A program made the position numbers and the translations under genes. Below, one piece after another: positions 52,988-62,238 of a stretch of 64,000 nt of DNA (positions are counted from its first letter, which is position 1; each line of letters opens with the position of its first letter). The stretch is from Draconibacterium mangrovi_A (GTDB lineage Bacteria > Bacteroidota > Bacteroidia > Bacteroidales > Prolixibacteraceae): NCBI RefSeq assembly GCF_037646455.1, contig NZ_JBBIXN010000010.1:17002-81001 (forward strand), given 5' to 3'. The notes beneath the pieces were generated by a model. The model made no database searches, was not told the DNA's origin, and was given only the letters and a program-made list of their open reading frames with translations.

Positions 52988-53092
52988 ATGAAAGGAGCAT
53001 GGATAAATTACGCACAAAAGGGAATGATAAAATTCTTCCTGCGAGTTCCATGTGATTCCGCAAAAAACAAACAATTTAAATCACATGAATAA
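52988..53092 (+). CDS. Short ORF (34 aa) overlapping the biotin carboxylase start
   Basis: ATG at 52988 preceded by a poor RBS; the peptide starts MKGAWINYAQKGMIKFFLRV and ends with TAA at 53090-53092, 8 nt inside the carboxylase gene. No family recognised. The overlap would allow translational coupling, so it could be a leader peptide, or it may be chance. Confidence 0.25.
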   Translation: MKGAWINYAQKGMIKFFLRVPCDSAKNKQFKSHE

Positions 53093-54590
53093 AATCAAAA
53101 AGATTCTGGTGGCAAACAGGGGGGAGATTGCTATCAGAGTAATGCGTACTTGTCGGGAGATGGACATTGAAACTGTGGCCATTTACTCAGAAGCCGACAG
53201 AACATCATTACACGTCCGCTACGCCCATGAAGCCTACTATGTAGGTAAGGCGCCATCCTCGGAAAGCTACCTGAACATTAATAAAATATTAGAAATTGCG
53301 AAAAAAAGTAAGGCCGATGCCATTCATCCGGGCTACGGTTTTTTATCGGAAAATGCAGAGTTTGCACGCCGCTGCGGTGAAGAAGGCATAATCTTTATAG
53401 GTCCGTCGCCCGAGGTTATCGTTCAAATGGGCGATAAAATTCAGGCCCGCGAAGCGATGACGGCTGCAGGAATACCGGTAGTTCCGGGAACCGAAGGCGA
53501 AATTAAATCCGAAGAAGAAGCGCTTGAAATCATCAAAGAAATAGGGCTTCCGGTAATGATAAAAGCCTCGGCCGGTGGTGGTGGTAAAGGAATGCGGCTG
53601 GTTAAAAATGAGTCGGAAATTGTTTCATCAGTTCGTGCAGCACGTTCGGAAGCCAAAGCTGCTTTTGGCGACGACGCTGTATACATAGAAAAATACATTA
53701 CCTCGCCCCACCATATCGAGTTTCAAATTCTGGGCGATCAGCACGGCAATACGGTGCACCTTTTCGAACGCGAATGTTCAGTGCAGCGTCGTCACCAAAA
53801 AATGATCGAAGAAACACCTTCGCCATTAATGACGGAGGAGTTACGTAATGAAATGGGTAAATCCGCCGTTGAAGCTGCAAAAGCGGTAAACTACGTGGGT
53901 GCCGGTACCATCGAATTTTTGGTGGATAACGACCTGAATTATTACTTCCTCGAAATGAATACCCGTTTGCAGGTTGAGCACCCAATTACTGAACGTGTAA
54001 CGGGGATCGACCTGGTAAAACAGCAAATATTTGTAGCTGAAGGAAAAGGGCTGGAATTTAGGCAAAAAGATCTGAAACAAAAAGGACACGCGATTGAGTG
54101 TCGTGTTTATGCTGAAGATCCCGATAATAACTTTATGCCGAGTGCCGGAAAAGTTTATAAAATATCCGATCCGCTGGGATTAGGTGTTCGAACCGACGGT
54201 TATGTTTACGAAGGTTACGAGATCCCAATCTACTACGACCCAATGATCTCGAAACTGATCGTTTGGGGAAAAACACGAAATGAAGCGATTGCAAGAATGA
54301 GAAGGGCGTTATATGAATACAAAATTACCGGAGTAAAAACATCGATAAAAATACTGGAACGGGTAATGAACAATGAAAACTTCATTTCCGGAAATTACGA
54401 TACGCATTTTATTGAGAAAAACCAGGAACAACTTATGAGCCGGCCACAAGCCGATGCGCCTGAAGATATAGTAATTATTGCTGCGTTTATCGACTACCTG
54501 GATAAAATCTCATCAGTTACTTCCAATGAAAAAGCGTTTGTTCCGGCTCAAAGCCGCTGGAAGAAAATTTCGCATGTAAACCATTTTTAA
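53085..54590 (+). CDS. Acyl-CoA carboxylase, biotin carboxylase subunit
   Basis: 501 residues from the ATG at 53085 (the frame opens 33 nt earlier). ATP-grasp biotin carboxylase: KILVANRGEIAIRVMRTCRE, the glycine-rich ATP loop KASAGGGGKGMRLV, ERECSVQRRHQKMIEE, FLEMNTRLQVEHPITE and HAIECRVYAEDP. It carboxylates the biotin of the carrier protein encoded next, using bicarbonate and ATP. With the following two genes it makes a complete acetyl-/propionyl-CoA carboxylase; propionyl-CoA is the likelier substrate because of the PccB-like subunit. Confidence 0.93.
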   Translation: MNKIKKILVANRGEIAIRVMRTCREMDIETVAIYSEADRTSLHVRYAHEAYYVGKAPSSESYLNINKILEIAKKSKADAIHPGYGFLSENAEFARRCGEEGIIFIGPSPEVIVQMGDKIQAREAMTAAGIPVVPGTEGEIKSEEEALEIIKEIGLPVMIKASAGGGGKGMRLVKNESEIVSSVRAARSEAKAAFGDDAVYIEKYITSPHHIEFQILGDQHGNTVHLFERECSVQRRHQKMIEETPSPLMTEELRNEMGKSAVEAAKAVNYVGAGTIEFLVDNDLNYYFLEMNTRLQVEHPITERVTGIDLVKQQIFVAEGKGLEFRQKDLKQKGHAIECRVYAEDPDNNFMPSAGKVYKISDPLGLGVRTDGYVYEGYEIPIYYDPMISKLIVWGKTRNEAIARMRRALYEYKITGVKTSIKILERVMNNENFISGNYDTHFIEKNQEQLMSRPQADAPEDIVIIAAFIDYLDKISSVTSNEKAFVPAQSRWKKISHVNHF

Positions 54591-54599
54591 TTTAAGATT

Positions 54600-55106
54600 A
54601 TGGCAGTTGAAATTAAAATAGGCGACAGGATTGCCTGGGCCGACCTGATTAAACAAGACGGAAATCTGCTTGAAGTGGAGGTTGACGGAAAACGCTACGA
54701 AGTGGATTTGATGCACACCGCCGATGGTACTTTTTCCATTCTCGAAAGTGGTCATTCCTACGACATTGAACTTGTTCCGAATGCACCAAAACGATACACA
54801 GCCTACACCTTGTATGAAACATACGACGTGGATGTGATCGATGCCGAGGCACGGTACCTGCAAAACCGAAACGCAGGCGGTGCCGGTGCTGCTGAGAGCA
54901 AAATATCATCGCCGATGCCCGGGAAAGTGGTAAATGTCATGGTTGCTGAAGGCGATGAAGTGAAAGAAGGAGACACTGTGATCATCATTTCGGCCATGAA
55001 AATGGAAAGCGAGTACAAAGCACCTCACGATGGGGTTGTTAAAAAAGTGCACGTGAAAAACGAAGACACCGTAGACGGAAACCAGGTACTAATTGAAATC
55101 GAGTAA
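54600..55106 (+). CDS. Biotin carboxyl carrier protein of acyl-CoA carboxylase
   Basis: 168 residues: an N-terminal beta-rich region that would dock to the partner subunits (VEIKIGDRIAWADLIKQDG), an Ala/Gly hinge (NAGGAGAAES) and a biotinyl domain with biotin-accepting Lys134 in SAMKMES. It carries carboxybiotin between the two catalytic subunits. It sits 9 nt behind the biotin carboxylase and 13 nt before the carboxyltransferase. Confidence 0.93.
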   Translation: MAVEIKIGDRIAWADLIKQDGNLLEVEVDGKRYEVDLMHTADGTFSILESGHSYDIELVPNAPKRYTAYTLYETYDVDVIDAEARYLQNRNAGGAGAAESKISSPMPGKVVNVMVAEGDEVKEGDTVIIISAMKMESEYKAPHDGVVKKVHVKNEDTVDGNQVLIEIE

Positions 55107-55119
55107 AAGTTAATTACGC

Positions 55120-56655
55120 ATGGATTTAAAAGCAAAATACGAACAACTGGACACCTTCAACCAACAAGCCGAAGAAGGAGGTGGTCAACAAAGAATTGAG
55201 AAACAACACGCCGCGGGTAAAAAAACGGCACGCGAACGAATATTGCAGTTTCTCGATCCGGGAACCTTTTCAGAAATCGACAAATTGATGACCCACCGGA
55301 ATTATGATTTCGGAATGGAGGCTCAAAAAGTTTTGGGTGATGGTCTGGTTTCAGGTTACGGAAAAGTAAATGGCCGACTGGTGTATGTATTTGCCCAGGA
55401 TTTTACGGTGTTTGGTGGCTCGCTAAGCCGCGCCAATGCCGATAAAATTGTAAAAATACAGGAACTAGCGCTGAAAATGGGTGCTCCCGTTATCGGATTA
55501 AATGACTCGGGTGGCGCACGTATTCAGGAAGGAGTGGAAAGCCTCGCCGGTTATGCGGATATTTTTTACAACAATGTCATCTCTTCCGGAGTGATTCCGC
55601 AAATATCGGCTATACTTGGTCCGTGTGCAGGTGGAGCTGTTTACTCGCCTGCCCTTACCGATTTCATTTTCATGGTAAATGAAAAAAGCCACATGTTCGT
55701 AACCGGACCTGAAGTGATCAAAACGGTAACACACGAAGATGTATCGAAAGAAGAACTGGGAGGTGCACACACGCACAGCACAAAAAGTGGCGTGGCACAT
55801 TTTAGCGGAAACGACGAAGAGCAAACCATAATGATGATCCGGGAGTTGTTAAGCTTCCTGCCATCGAACAACCTTGAAGATCCGCCGATAAAACCGAATG
55901 TCGATCCGATAGACCGCGTAGACGAAAACCTGCAGGAGATTGTTCCTGCCGATCCGAACAAGCCATACGACATGCATGAGATCATACAAAGTGTGATCGA
56001 TAACAAACACTTTTTGGAAGTACAACCACAGTACGCGCAAAACATGATTGTTGGGTTTGCCCGATTTGGCGGACGGCCGGTCGGAGTTGTAGCCAACCAA
56101 CCGGGACACCTTGCCGGCGTTCTTGACATCAATTCTTCGGTAAAGGCAGCACGTTTTGTACGTTTTTGCGATGCTTTCAACCTGCCACTAGTAACTTTTG
56201 TTGATGTCCCTGGCTTCCTGCCGGGTACCAACCAGGAATTTGGAGGAATTATTAAACACGGTGCTAAATTGCTGTATGCTTTCTCAGAAGCAACCGTTCC
56301 TAAAATTACTTTGATTACGCGAAAAGCTTACGGCGGTGCATATGATGTAATGTCTAGTAAACACATCGGTGCGGATGTTAACCTGGCCTACCCCACAGCT
56401 GAAATTGCAGTAATGGGCCCCGAAGGAGCCATCAACATCATTCACCGCAATAAGTTGAATGACGAAGAAAAAATAAAAGCTGTAGCAGATTATCGCGAGA
56501 AATTTGCGAATCCTTACAAAGCAGCGTCACTGGGTTATATCGATGAGATCATCCACCCGAAAAATACACGTAAGAAAATTGTTGACGCGTTGGAAATGAC
56601 GCACAACAAACGAAAATCAAATCCACCTAAAAAACACGGAAATATTCCGTTATAA
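55120..56655 (+). CDS. Acyl-CoA carboxylase carboxyltransferase (PccB/MmdA-like)
   Basis: 511 residues of the crotonase-fold carboxyltransferase family: KKTARERILQFLDPGTFSEID, FGGSLSRANADKI, GLNDSGGARIQEGVESLAGY, GPCAGGAVYSPAL in the N half, and DVPGFLPGTNQEFGGIIKHGAKLLYA, KAYGGAYDVMSSKH, GPEGAINI in the C half (quoted in parts). It transfers CO2 from carboxybiotin to the acyl-CoA. The membrane decarboxylase subunits are absent, which argues for a carboxylase and not a Na+-pumping methylmalonyl-CoA decarboxylase. Confidence 0.94.
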   Translation: MDLKAKYEQLDTFNQQAEEGGGQQRIEKQHAAGKKTARERILQFLDPGTFSEIDKLMTHRNYDFGMEAQKVLGDGLVSGYGKVNGRLVYVFAQDFTVFGGSLSRANADKIVKIQELALKMGAPVIGLNDSGGARIQEGVESLAGYADIFYNNVISSGVIPQISAILGPCAGGAVYSPALTDFIFMVNEKSHMFVTGPEVIKTVTHEDVSKEELGGAHTHSTKSGVAHFSGNDEEQTIMMIRELLSFLPSNNLEDPPIKPNVDPIDRVDENLQEIVPADPNKPYDMHEIIQSVIDNKHFLEVQPQYAQNMIVGFARFGGRPVGVVANQPGHLAGVLDINSSVKAARFVRFCDAFNLPLVTFVDVPGFLPGTNQEFGGIIKHGAKLLYAFSEATVPKITLITRKAYGGAYDVMSSKHIGADVNLAYPTAEIAVMGPEGAINIIHRNKLNDEEKIKAVADYREKFANPYKAASLGYIDEIIHPKNTRKKIVDALEMTHNKRKSNPPKKHGNIPL

Positions 56656-56679
56656 GGATTTGAATCGTTAAGGAAAGAG

Positions 56680-56715
56680 CAGGTGAATATCAGTTGATGT
56701 TCACCTGTTTTTTTT
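56680..56715 (+). terminator. Terminator of the carboxylase operon
   Basis: Perfect 8-bp stem CAGGTGAA (56680-56687) / TTCACCTG (56700-56707), 12-nt loop, then eight T. Confidence 0.88.
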
Positions 56716-56740
56716 GAAGCCTTATTCTTTTCGTTACAAC

Positions 56741-56772
56741 TTTGTCAAATCTGTTAAAAAAGAATACTTTAG
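56741..56772 (+). promoter_or_regulatory. Promoter of the dicarboxylate/amino-acid symporter gene (candidate)
   Basis: TTTG (56741-56744), 20-nt spacer, TACTTTAG (56765-56772), one mismatch in the -7 box. It leaves a leader of about 100 nt before the ATG at 56880. Confidence 0.5.
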
Positions 56773-56879
56773 TGCGTCCAAAAAAATCAACATAAAAACG
56801 GAACATGAAATGAGCTTGATTAATTCTGGATTTATGCAAGCTCCATTTGATGCCATAAAAAATAAACATTTTTAATCGT

Positions 56880-58112
56880 ATGAAAATCACGAAGATCCAG
56901 CTCCACTGGCAAATCCTTATAGCACTAATTTTAGCCGTACTTTTTGGTTATTTTATTCCCAGTGGTATTCCTTATGTTGGCTGGATGGGCGACATTTTTC
57001 TTCGCGGACTAAAAATGGTGATCATACCGCTTATTCTGAGTTCCATCATAAGTGGGGTAACCAGCATGGGAAAAGGTAAGGACCTGGGACGTTTAAGTGT
57101 AAAAACCTTGTTGTACTACCTTTCAACAAGCACGCTGGCCATTGTTACCGGACTGGTTATTGTAAACCTTGTAAAACCCGGCGTTGGAGTTGAACTGGGA
57201 TTTACACAATCAGTTGAAGGACTTTCGGAAAGTACAGGTTCGGTAAGGGACATTTTGTACCGGCTTGTACCCGATAACATTGTGGATGCAATGGCACAGG
57301 GCACCATACTTTCGGTGATATTTTTTGCCATCATTTTCGGCTATTTTATCACCCAGGTTGAAGACCGCTACAAAAATCCCTTAAAAAACTTTTTTGACGG
57401 GGTATTTGAGGTGATGATGAAAATTACCCTGTTTATTATTCGTTTTACGCCGCTTGGCATTTTTGGAATTGTTGCTCGTGAAGTGGCCCGTAATTCCGAT
57501 CAGCTGGCTAACATTGCCGGAAGCCTGGCCATTTACAGTTTGTGTGTGGTAGGCGGTCTGCTTATCCATGCCTTTATATCGCTTCCGTTAATTGTGCGAT
57601 TTATTGCCAAAGCAAAACCGTTCAAGCATTTTTCGAACATGCTAACTCCGCTTCTAACTGCATTTTCCACCTCATCGTCGAGTGCCACTTTGCCACTTAC
57701 CATGGACGCGCTGGAACACAAAAGCGGTGTTTCCAATAAAATAACAAGTTTTACGCTGCCTCTTGGAGCCACCATAAACATGGACGGAACTGCCCTGTAC
57801 GAATGCGTGGCTGCTATGTTTATTGCACAGGTTTATGGCGTAGAACTCACTTTTGCTCAGCAGGCACTTGTTGTTGTTACTGCGCTACTTGCTTCTATCG
57901 GCGCCGCAGGAATACCAATGGCCGGACTGGTAATGATTACAGTAGTGCTTACCGCTATCGGACTGCCGCTGGAAGGAATCGGGCTTATCCTGGCTGTCGA
58001 TCGCATTTTGGACATGTTGCGCACATCGGTTAATGTATGGAGCGACAGCTGTGGCGCCGTTACCGTTGCACGGTCCGAAAATGAGGAAACAAACGTTGCT
58101 TATGCAAAATAA
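56880..58112 (+). CDS. Dicarboxylate/amino acid:cation symporter (DAACS family)
   Basis: 410 residues with eight helices and two re-entrant loops. Signatures: GLKMVIIPLILSSIISGV, the serine-rich STSSSSATLPLTMDALE (HP1), the NMDGTALYECVAAMF motif (TM7, cf. NMDGT) and SIGAAGIPMAGLVMITVVL (HP2). It takes up glutamate, aspartate or C4-dicarboxylates with Na+ or H+. A LytS/LytTR pair follows on the same strand after 220 nt and might control it; this is not shown by the sequence. Confidence 0.93.
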   Translation: MKITKIQLHWQILIALILAVLFGYFIPSGIPYVGWMGDIFLRGLKMVIIPLILSSIISGVTSMGKGKDLGRLSVKTLLYYLSTSTLAIVTGLVIVNLVKPGVGVELGFTQSVEGLSESTGSVRDILYRLVPDNIVDAMAQGTILSVIFFAIIFGYFITQVEDRYKNPLKNFFDGVFEVMMKITLFIIRFTPLGIFGIVAREVARNSDQLANIAGSLAIYSLCVVGGLLIHAFISLPLIVRFIAKAKPFKHFSNMLTPLLTAFSTSSSSATLPLTMDALEHKSGVSNKITSFTLPLGATINMDGTALYECVAAMFIAQVYGVELTFAQQALVVVTALLASIGAAGIPMAGLVMITVVLTAIGLPLEGIGLILAVDRILDMLRTSVNVWSDSCGAVTVARSENEETNVAYAK

Positions 58113-58332
58113 GCGGTTCAATCTGCAACAGTAGAGTCACTATCGACGAAACAACACCTATATCCGACAAAACGCATTTCGACGAAATATTTGGTTATAT
58201 TGAAGAAAATCAGCTCTTTATTCAACAAATTTCTCGTACAATTGTATTTAGAAGTCAAGGGATAAGAACAGCTTCCTTAAATTGGGATTAAGGCACCATA
58301 AGGGGAAGAATCTATATTTAATAAAAACTGCA

Positions 58333-59361
58333 ATGAAGATATTCAAGTACAGGGTATTGAATCATGTGCTATTCTGGATAGTCATATTCGCATTCTTTAC
58401 ATTTCCACGAATTGTAGCGGTAGGATTTACACTCGAAGCTTTTGTAAACTTACTTTATATTCCGTTCGATATCATCGCAACGTACATTTTTATAGAGTTC
58501 TTGATTCCACGCTTTATCCTGAAGAATCGACATTTTCTTTTGTTTTCCATCGGGGCCATCGTAACTTTTACGCTGAATATTTTGGTTTCGCAGTACATTA
58601 TGTACAACATTCAGCCCCAATTAGGATTCTGGACGTACAAAAGCAATTCGGTATTGAGCGATGTCATGAAACTTATTGTAAATAACCTGATGATCATTGG
58701 TACAGCATCAGCCCTGAAATTGTTTAGTTATTTCTACAAAATACAACTCGCCCATTCCGAACTGCAACGAAAAACGGTACAGTCGGAACTTGGCATTTTG
58801 CGTTCGCAGGTAAACCCGCACTTTCTCTTTAATGTTCTGAACAACATCGATGCGCTTATTTTTGAAGACAAAGAAAAAGCGTCGACTGCGATTTTTCTAT
58901 TGTCGAAAATTATGCGCTACATGTTACAGGAATCAAATCATGAGAAAGTGACGCTTGACAAGGAAGTGGAGTACATAAAAGATTATCTTGAACTGGCCAA
59001 GCTCAGTTTTAACTCGCCCAATTTTCTTCGTTTCAACCTAAAAGGCTCGACTAATTTTAAAGAAGTCCCCCCGCTCTTGTTTATCCCGCTGATTGAAAAT
59101 GCAGTGAAGCACTGCAACAAACAAGTCGATCCGCCGGGAATAGAAATCGATTTTTACGTAAACGATGAATACATCGAACTGCATACCAAAAATTTCATAA
59201 AACGAAACGATTTTAAACTGCCCGACAGCGGATCGGGAACGGGACTGAAGAATGTGGAGAAACGCCTGCAATTGGTTCACGGCGATAATTATTCTTTTGA
59301 TATCAACAGGAATATGGATAAATTTGAAGTGTACCTGAAAGTTCCACTGAAAACCAGTTAA
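58333..59361 (+). CDS. LytS/YehU-type sensor histidine kinase
   Basis: 342 residues from the ATG at 58333 (the frame opens at a TTG 51 nt upstream). Four N-terminal membrane helices (about 10-135), phospho-accepting His163 in QVNPHFLFNVLNN, a kinase core with EVEYIKDYLELAKLSF, and ATP-binding LFIPLIENAVKHC and SGTGLKNVEKRL. Like the kinase at 30.7 kb it lacks an extra sensor domain. It ends one base before its response regulator. Confidence 0.92.
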   Translation: MKIFKYRVLNHVLFWIVIFAFFTFPRIVAVGFTLEAFVNLLYIPFDIIATYIFIEFLIPRFILKNRHFLLFSIGAIVTFTLNILVSQYIMYNIQPQLGFWTYKSNSVLSDVMKLIVNNLMIIGTASALKLFSYFYKIQLAHSELQRKTVQSELGILRSQVNPHFLFNVLNNIDALIFEDKEKASTAIFLLSKIMRYMLQESNHEKVTLDKEVEYIKDYLELAKLSFNSPNFLRFNLKGSTNFKEVPPLLFIPLIENAVKHCNKQVDPPGIEIDFYVNDEYIELHTKNFIKRNDFKLPDSGSGTGLKNVEKRLQLVHGDNYSFDINRNMDKFEVYLKVPLKTS

Positions 59362-59362
59362 A

Positions 59363-60103
59363 ATGAAGATGAACTGCATAGCCGTCGATGACGAACTTCT
59401 GGCGCTGAAAAAGATCCAACGTTTTGCCGAAAAAATCGATTACCTGAACCTCATGGGCACTTTCGACAACGCACTGGCCACATTTTCGTTCCTTCGCGAG
59501 AATAAAATAGACCTGATCTTTCTTGACATTCAAATGGATGAATTTACGGGCATACAATTGCTTGAAACGCTGAAAGATCCGCCATATGTTATTCTTACAA
59601 CCGCCTACGACGAATATGCCTTGAAAGCTTACGAACTGGATGTTGTGGATTACCTGCTAAAACCCATTCCATTTGAGCGATTCGTAAAAGCTGTGGAAAA
59701 GGTTTATGCACGTTTTATGAAGGATCAGCATCAGCATAAACACATTGCAATGGGTAATTCGGTGGAGAAGAAAAGCGATCAGCCAGAATTTACTTTCATT
59801 AAATCGGGGAATAAAACCGTTAAAGTTTATTTCGATAAGATCATGTACATTGAAGGGCAGCGCGATTACCTTCAGATCCACACCGAAGACAGTAAGATCA
59901 TGACCCTGCTAAATTTTAAAAAGATGCAGGAATTGCTCGATCCGCAGCGTTTTATTCGTGTGCATAAATCGTATGTTATCTCTATCGACAAGATTGACTA
60001 CATTGAAAACAACGCCATTCGCATAAAAGACAAACTTATTCCGGTTAGCAACACCTATAAAGTGGCCTTTTTCAACCTTTTAAACAAGAAGAACTTTATA
60101 TAG
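59363..60103 (+). CDS. LytTR-family response regulator
   Basis: 246 residues: a receiver domain with Asp9-Asp10 and phospho-acceptor Asp55 (LIFLDIQMDEFTG), YLLKPIPFERFV, then a LytTR DNA-binding domain (about 140-245; KIMYIEGQRDYLQIHT, FIRVHKSYVISIDKIDYIENN). It starts one base after the kinase gene, so it is its partner. A second ATG two codons later is also possible. Confidence 0.93.
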   Translation: MKMNCIAVDDELLALKKIQRFAEKIDYLNLMGTFDNALATFSFLRENKIDLIFLDIQMDEFTGIQLLETLKDPPYVILTTAYDEYALKAYELDVVDYLLKPIPFERFVKAVEKVYARFMKDQHQHKHIAMGNSVEKKSDQPEFTFIKSGNKTVKVYFDKIMYIEGQRDYLQIHTEDSKIMTLLNFKKMQELLDPQRFIRVHKSYVISIDKIDYIENNAIRIKDKLIPVSNTYKVAFFNLLNKKNFI

Positions 60104-60218
60104 CTTGTCGGGATCGACAGCAAATAAAGGACATTCACTCCATTTTTTGATAAAATTTAACCCGCGACATCCTGCAAAATTTTTATTTTTGGTGCTGTTT
60201 TTACAAAACCGAATTAAG

Positions 60219-61355
60219 ATGCTACGAAACATTCAATTTATTCTTTTACTATTCATTTTGTTTGGTCTTTCAAATTGTAAAAAGGCCACGACCGACATTT
60301 TTTACAGCAAAAAGTACATCGAAGAAATTAAATTGGCACGTAAAAAGGTGGGCTACCACATGGTACAAAATTCCATTCCGGGTGCCAGTATTGCCGTTTC
60401 TATCGATGGCGAGCTGGTATATTCCGAAGGGATGGGCCTGGCTTCTAAGGACCTGGAAGTTACGGTTACCCGCGACACCAAGTTCCGAATCGGGCAGTTA
60501 TCGTCGTTATTTACCAATGTACTTTATCAAAAACTCGTTGAAGAAGGTGTCGTCAATCCCGATTCATCGGTGCGGTATTATTACCCCGATTTTCCTGAAA
60601 AACGCGGAAAAGTGATTATGAGCCAGCTGGCCAATGAAACATCCGGAATACGACCGCCGCGCGGCGATGAGGAACTGGAACAGATGAATACTTCCATTCA
60701 GGCGGGCCTGAAATTATTTAAAGACGATCCGCTGGAAATGCCTCCCGGTCAGTTTCAAAATCCCAGCTGCTATAACTACAACCTACTTGGAGCAGCCATG
60801 GAAAAAGCAAGCGGAAAAAGATTTAACAAACTGCTGAAAGAATACGTTACCGACACGCTTGATTTCGAAAACACCGTTATAGATAATCCTTTTATGACCA
60901 TAAAGGGACGAACCGATTTTTACGAGCCCAACATCATCGCCCAGGTCGTAAATTCAAGCTTTTACGATCTGCGTATGAATGCACCTTCCATGGGGTTATT
61001 ATCAAATGCAGACGACCTTGTAAAACTGGGAAATGCACTTTTAGCAGGCGACTATTTTACCGAAGAAACCCGCCAGAATCTGTTTAAACCTGTAAAACTT
61101 TACAACGATAACATGTCGCAGATGGTAAACGGCTGGATGGTTTTCAAAGACAATTTTGGCAACACCGTTTATGGCCAGGAAGGAACTGTGCCCGGTGGTG
61201 CTGCTTCAATACTTATTTATCCTGAACACAAGCTGGTTATCGGCTTTGCCTGCAACTTATCTTCATCGGTTCACGATACACCCGCATTTATGGTGGCTAA
61301 CGTTTTTCTGGGAACCGAGGGGAAAGAAGAAAGCAATAAATCGAAGTTAAAATAG
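60219..61355 (+). CDS. Serine-hydrolase (class C beta-lactamase fold) lipoprotein lacking catalytic motifs
   Basis: 378 residues from the ATG at 60219; an upstream TTG frame exists but would bury the lipoprotein signal (LFGLSNC, lipidated Cys20). The fold is that of the beta-lactamase/EstB/ClpP-like penicillin-binding family: SIPGASIAVSIDGELVYSEG, a KFRIGxxSxxFT helix, and DDLVKLGNALLAGDYF. The motifs that should carry the chemistry are altered: the SxxK site reads QLSS (93-96), the YxN site reads PSC (182-184), and the late H/KxG site reads GQEG. It is therefore probably a non-enzymatic homologue, perhaps a peptidoglycan- or ligand-binding surface lipoprotein. It follows the LytTR gene. Confidence 0.75.
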   Translation: MLRNIQFILLLFILFGLSNCKKATTDIFYSKKYIEEIKLARKKVGYHMVQNSIPGASIAVSIDGELVYSEGMGLASKDLEVTVTRDTKFRIGQLSSLFTNVLYQKLVEEGVVNPDSSVRYYYPDFPEKRGKVIMSQLANETSGIRPPRGDEELEQMNTSIQAGLKLFKDDPLEMPPGQFQNPSCYNYNLLGAAMEKASGKRFNKLLKEYVTDTLDFENTVIDNPFMTIKGRTDFYEPNIIAQVVNSSFYDLRMNAPSMGLLSNADDLVKLGNALLAGDYFTEETRQNLFKPVKLYNDNMSQMVNGWMVFKDNFGNTVYGQEGTVPGGAASILIYPEHKLVIGFACNLSSSVHDTPAFMVANVFLGTEGKEESNKSKLK

Positions 61356-61444
61356 ACTCGCTTTTAAACAACCGCCTGATTCCTAACCGTTACAACTGAA
61401 GGTTTTCATAAAAAATACTAATTTAGTATGGAAACAATTGTTAT

Positions 61445-62062
61445 ATGGAGATTCTGGTTTTATTGGGCATTATTTTAGGGCTGGCACTTGGAATTGTTGG
61501 CAGTAGCTTCTACTTCAAAAGTAAACAAGATCGGGAACTCAACCAGCAGTCAGCACTGCTTCTCGAGAAAATTAAACAAGTTTGCAAACTCATCACCGTT
61601 GAAGGCGAATTTTCGGAAATATTTACGCACCGCGATGAAAAGAACATGTTCTTCAAACTCATTCAGTTTGAAAAGAAAGCCCTGCTGATCGTAAAAGCTA
61701 AAGTGATGATTGGCTTCGACTTCACCAAAATTAAAATTGAAGTTAACACGCAAAAGAAACAAATTTTGCTAAGCCGGTTTCCTGCACCCGAAATATTAAG
61801 CATCGACAACGACCTGGAATATTATGACGTTCAGAAGGGAATAATCAACAAATTCTCAGGAACCGATCTGACCAGCATGAACAAGAAATCGAAAGATTTT
61901 ATTCGCGAAAAAGTAGCCGACAGCGACCTGTATATTCTTGCCGGGAATCAGGCTGCCGAATCCATTCAAATCATACGTGCGTTGATAGAGTCGGTGGGTT
62001 GGGTGCTGGTATCAGAAAACCTGGCTTTTAAGGAAACTGAAGAGCCCAAAAAGATCAGTTAA
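61445..62062 (+). CDS. DUF4230 family membrane-anchored protein
   Basis: 205 residues: an N-terminal membrane helix (EILVLLGIILGLALGIVGSSFYF), then a soluble DUF4230 domain with QVCKLITVEGEFSEIF, KKALLIVKAKVMIGFDFTKIKIEV and LSRFPAPEILSIDNDLEYYD. Common in Bacteroidota, function unknown; its core resembles a beta-sandwich that probably lies in the periplasm. Confidence 0.82.
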   Translation: MEILVLLGIILGLALGIVGSSFYFKSKQDRELNQQSALLLEKIKQVCKLITVEGEFSEIFTHRDEKNMFFKLIQFEKKALLIVKAKVMIGFDFTKIKIEVNTQKKQILLSRFPAPEILSIDNDLEYYDVQKGIINKFSGTDLTSMNKKSKDFIREKVADSDLYILAGNQAAESIQIIRALIESVGWVLVSENLAFKETEEPKKIS

Positions 62063-62088
62063 GTAGAATTTCAAAAAGCCGGTGTGCC

Positions 62089-62232
62089 ATGCCAGTGCGA
62101 TTCAAATTAATTCAATATGAAAAAAAGTACGCAGCACCGGAAAATGAAACCGATTCTTCACAGATAAAGGAAATTAGTTTTAACTTTCATTACTCAAAAG
62201 TTGAATACGACCACTTGGGTTGCACAAAATAA
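62089..62232 (+). CDS. Short hypothetical ORF (47 aa)
   Basis: ATG at 62089, TAA at 62230-62232, 6 nt before the DUF4369 gene. The peptide starts MPVRFKLIQYEKKYAAPENE. The opening faintly recalls HU-like DNA-binding proteins of this phylum (M-VKFKLIQ), but the body is missing, so it could be a decayed HU fragment or chance. It fills an otherwise empty 176-nt gap. Confidence 0.3.
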   Translation: MPVRFKLIQYEKKYAAPENETDSSQIKEISFNFHYSKVEYDHLGCTK

Positions 62233-62238
62233 TTTCGG

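Noticed and set aside
53085..56655. Na+-pumping methylmalonyl-CoA decarboxylase operon
   Set aside because: A true biotin carboxylase subunit is present and the membrane-bound decarboxylase subunits are absent.
58134..58260. Repeated CGACGAAA words as LytTR binding sites
   Set aside because: Spacing and sequence are irregular and do not match a paired LytTR repeat.
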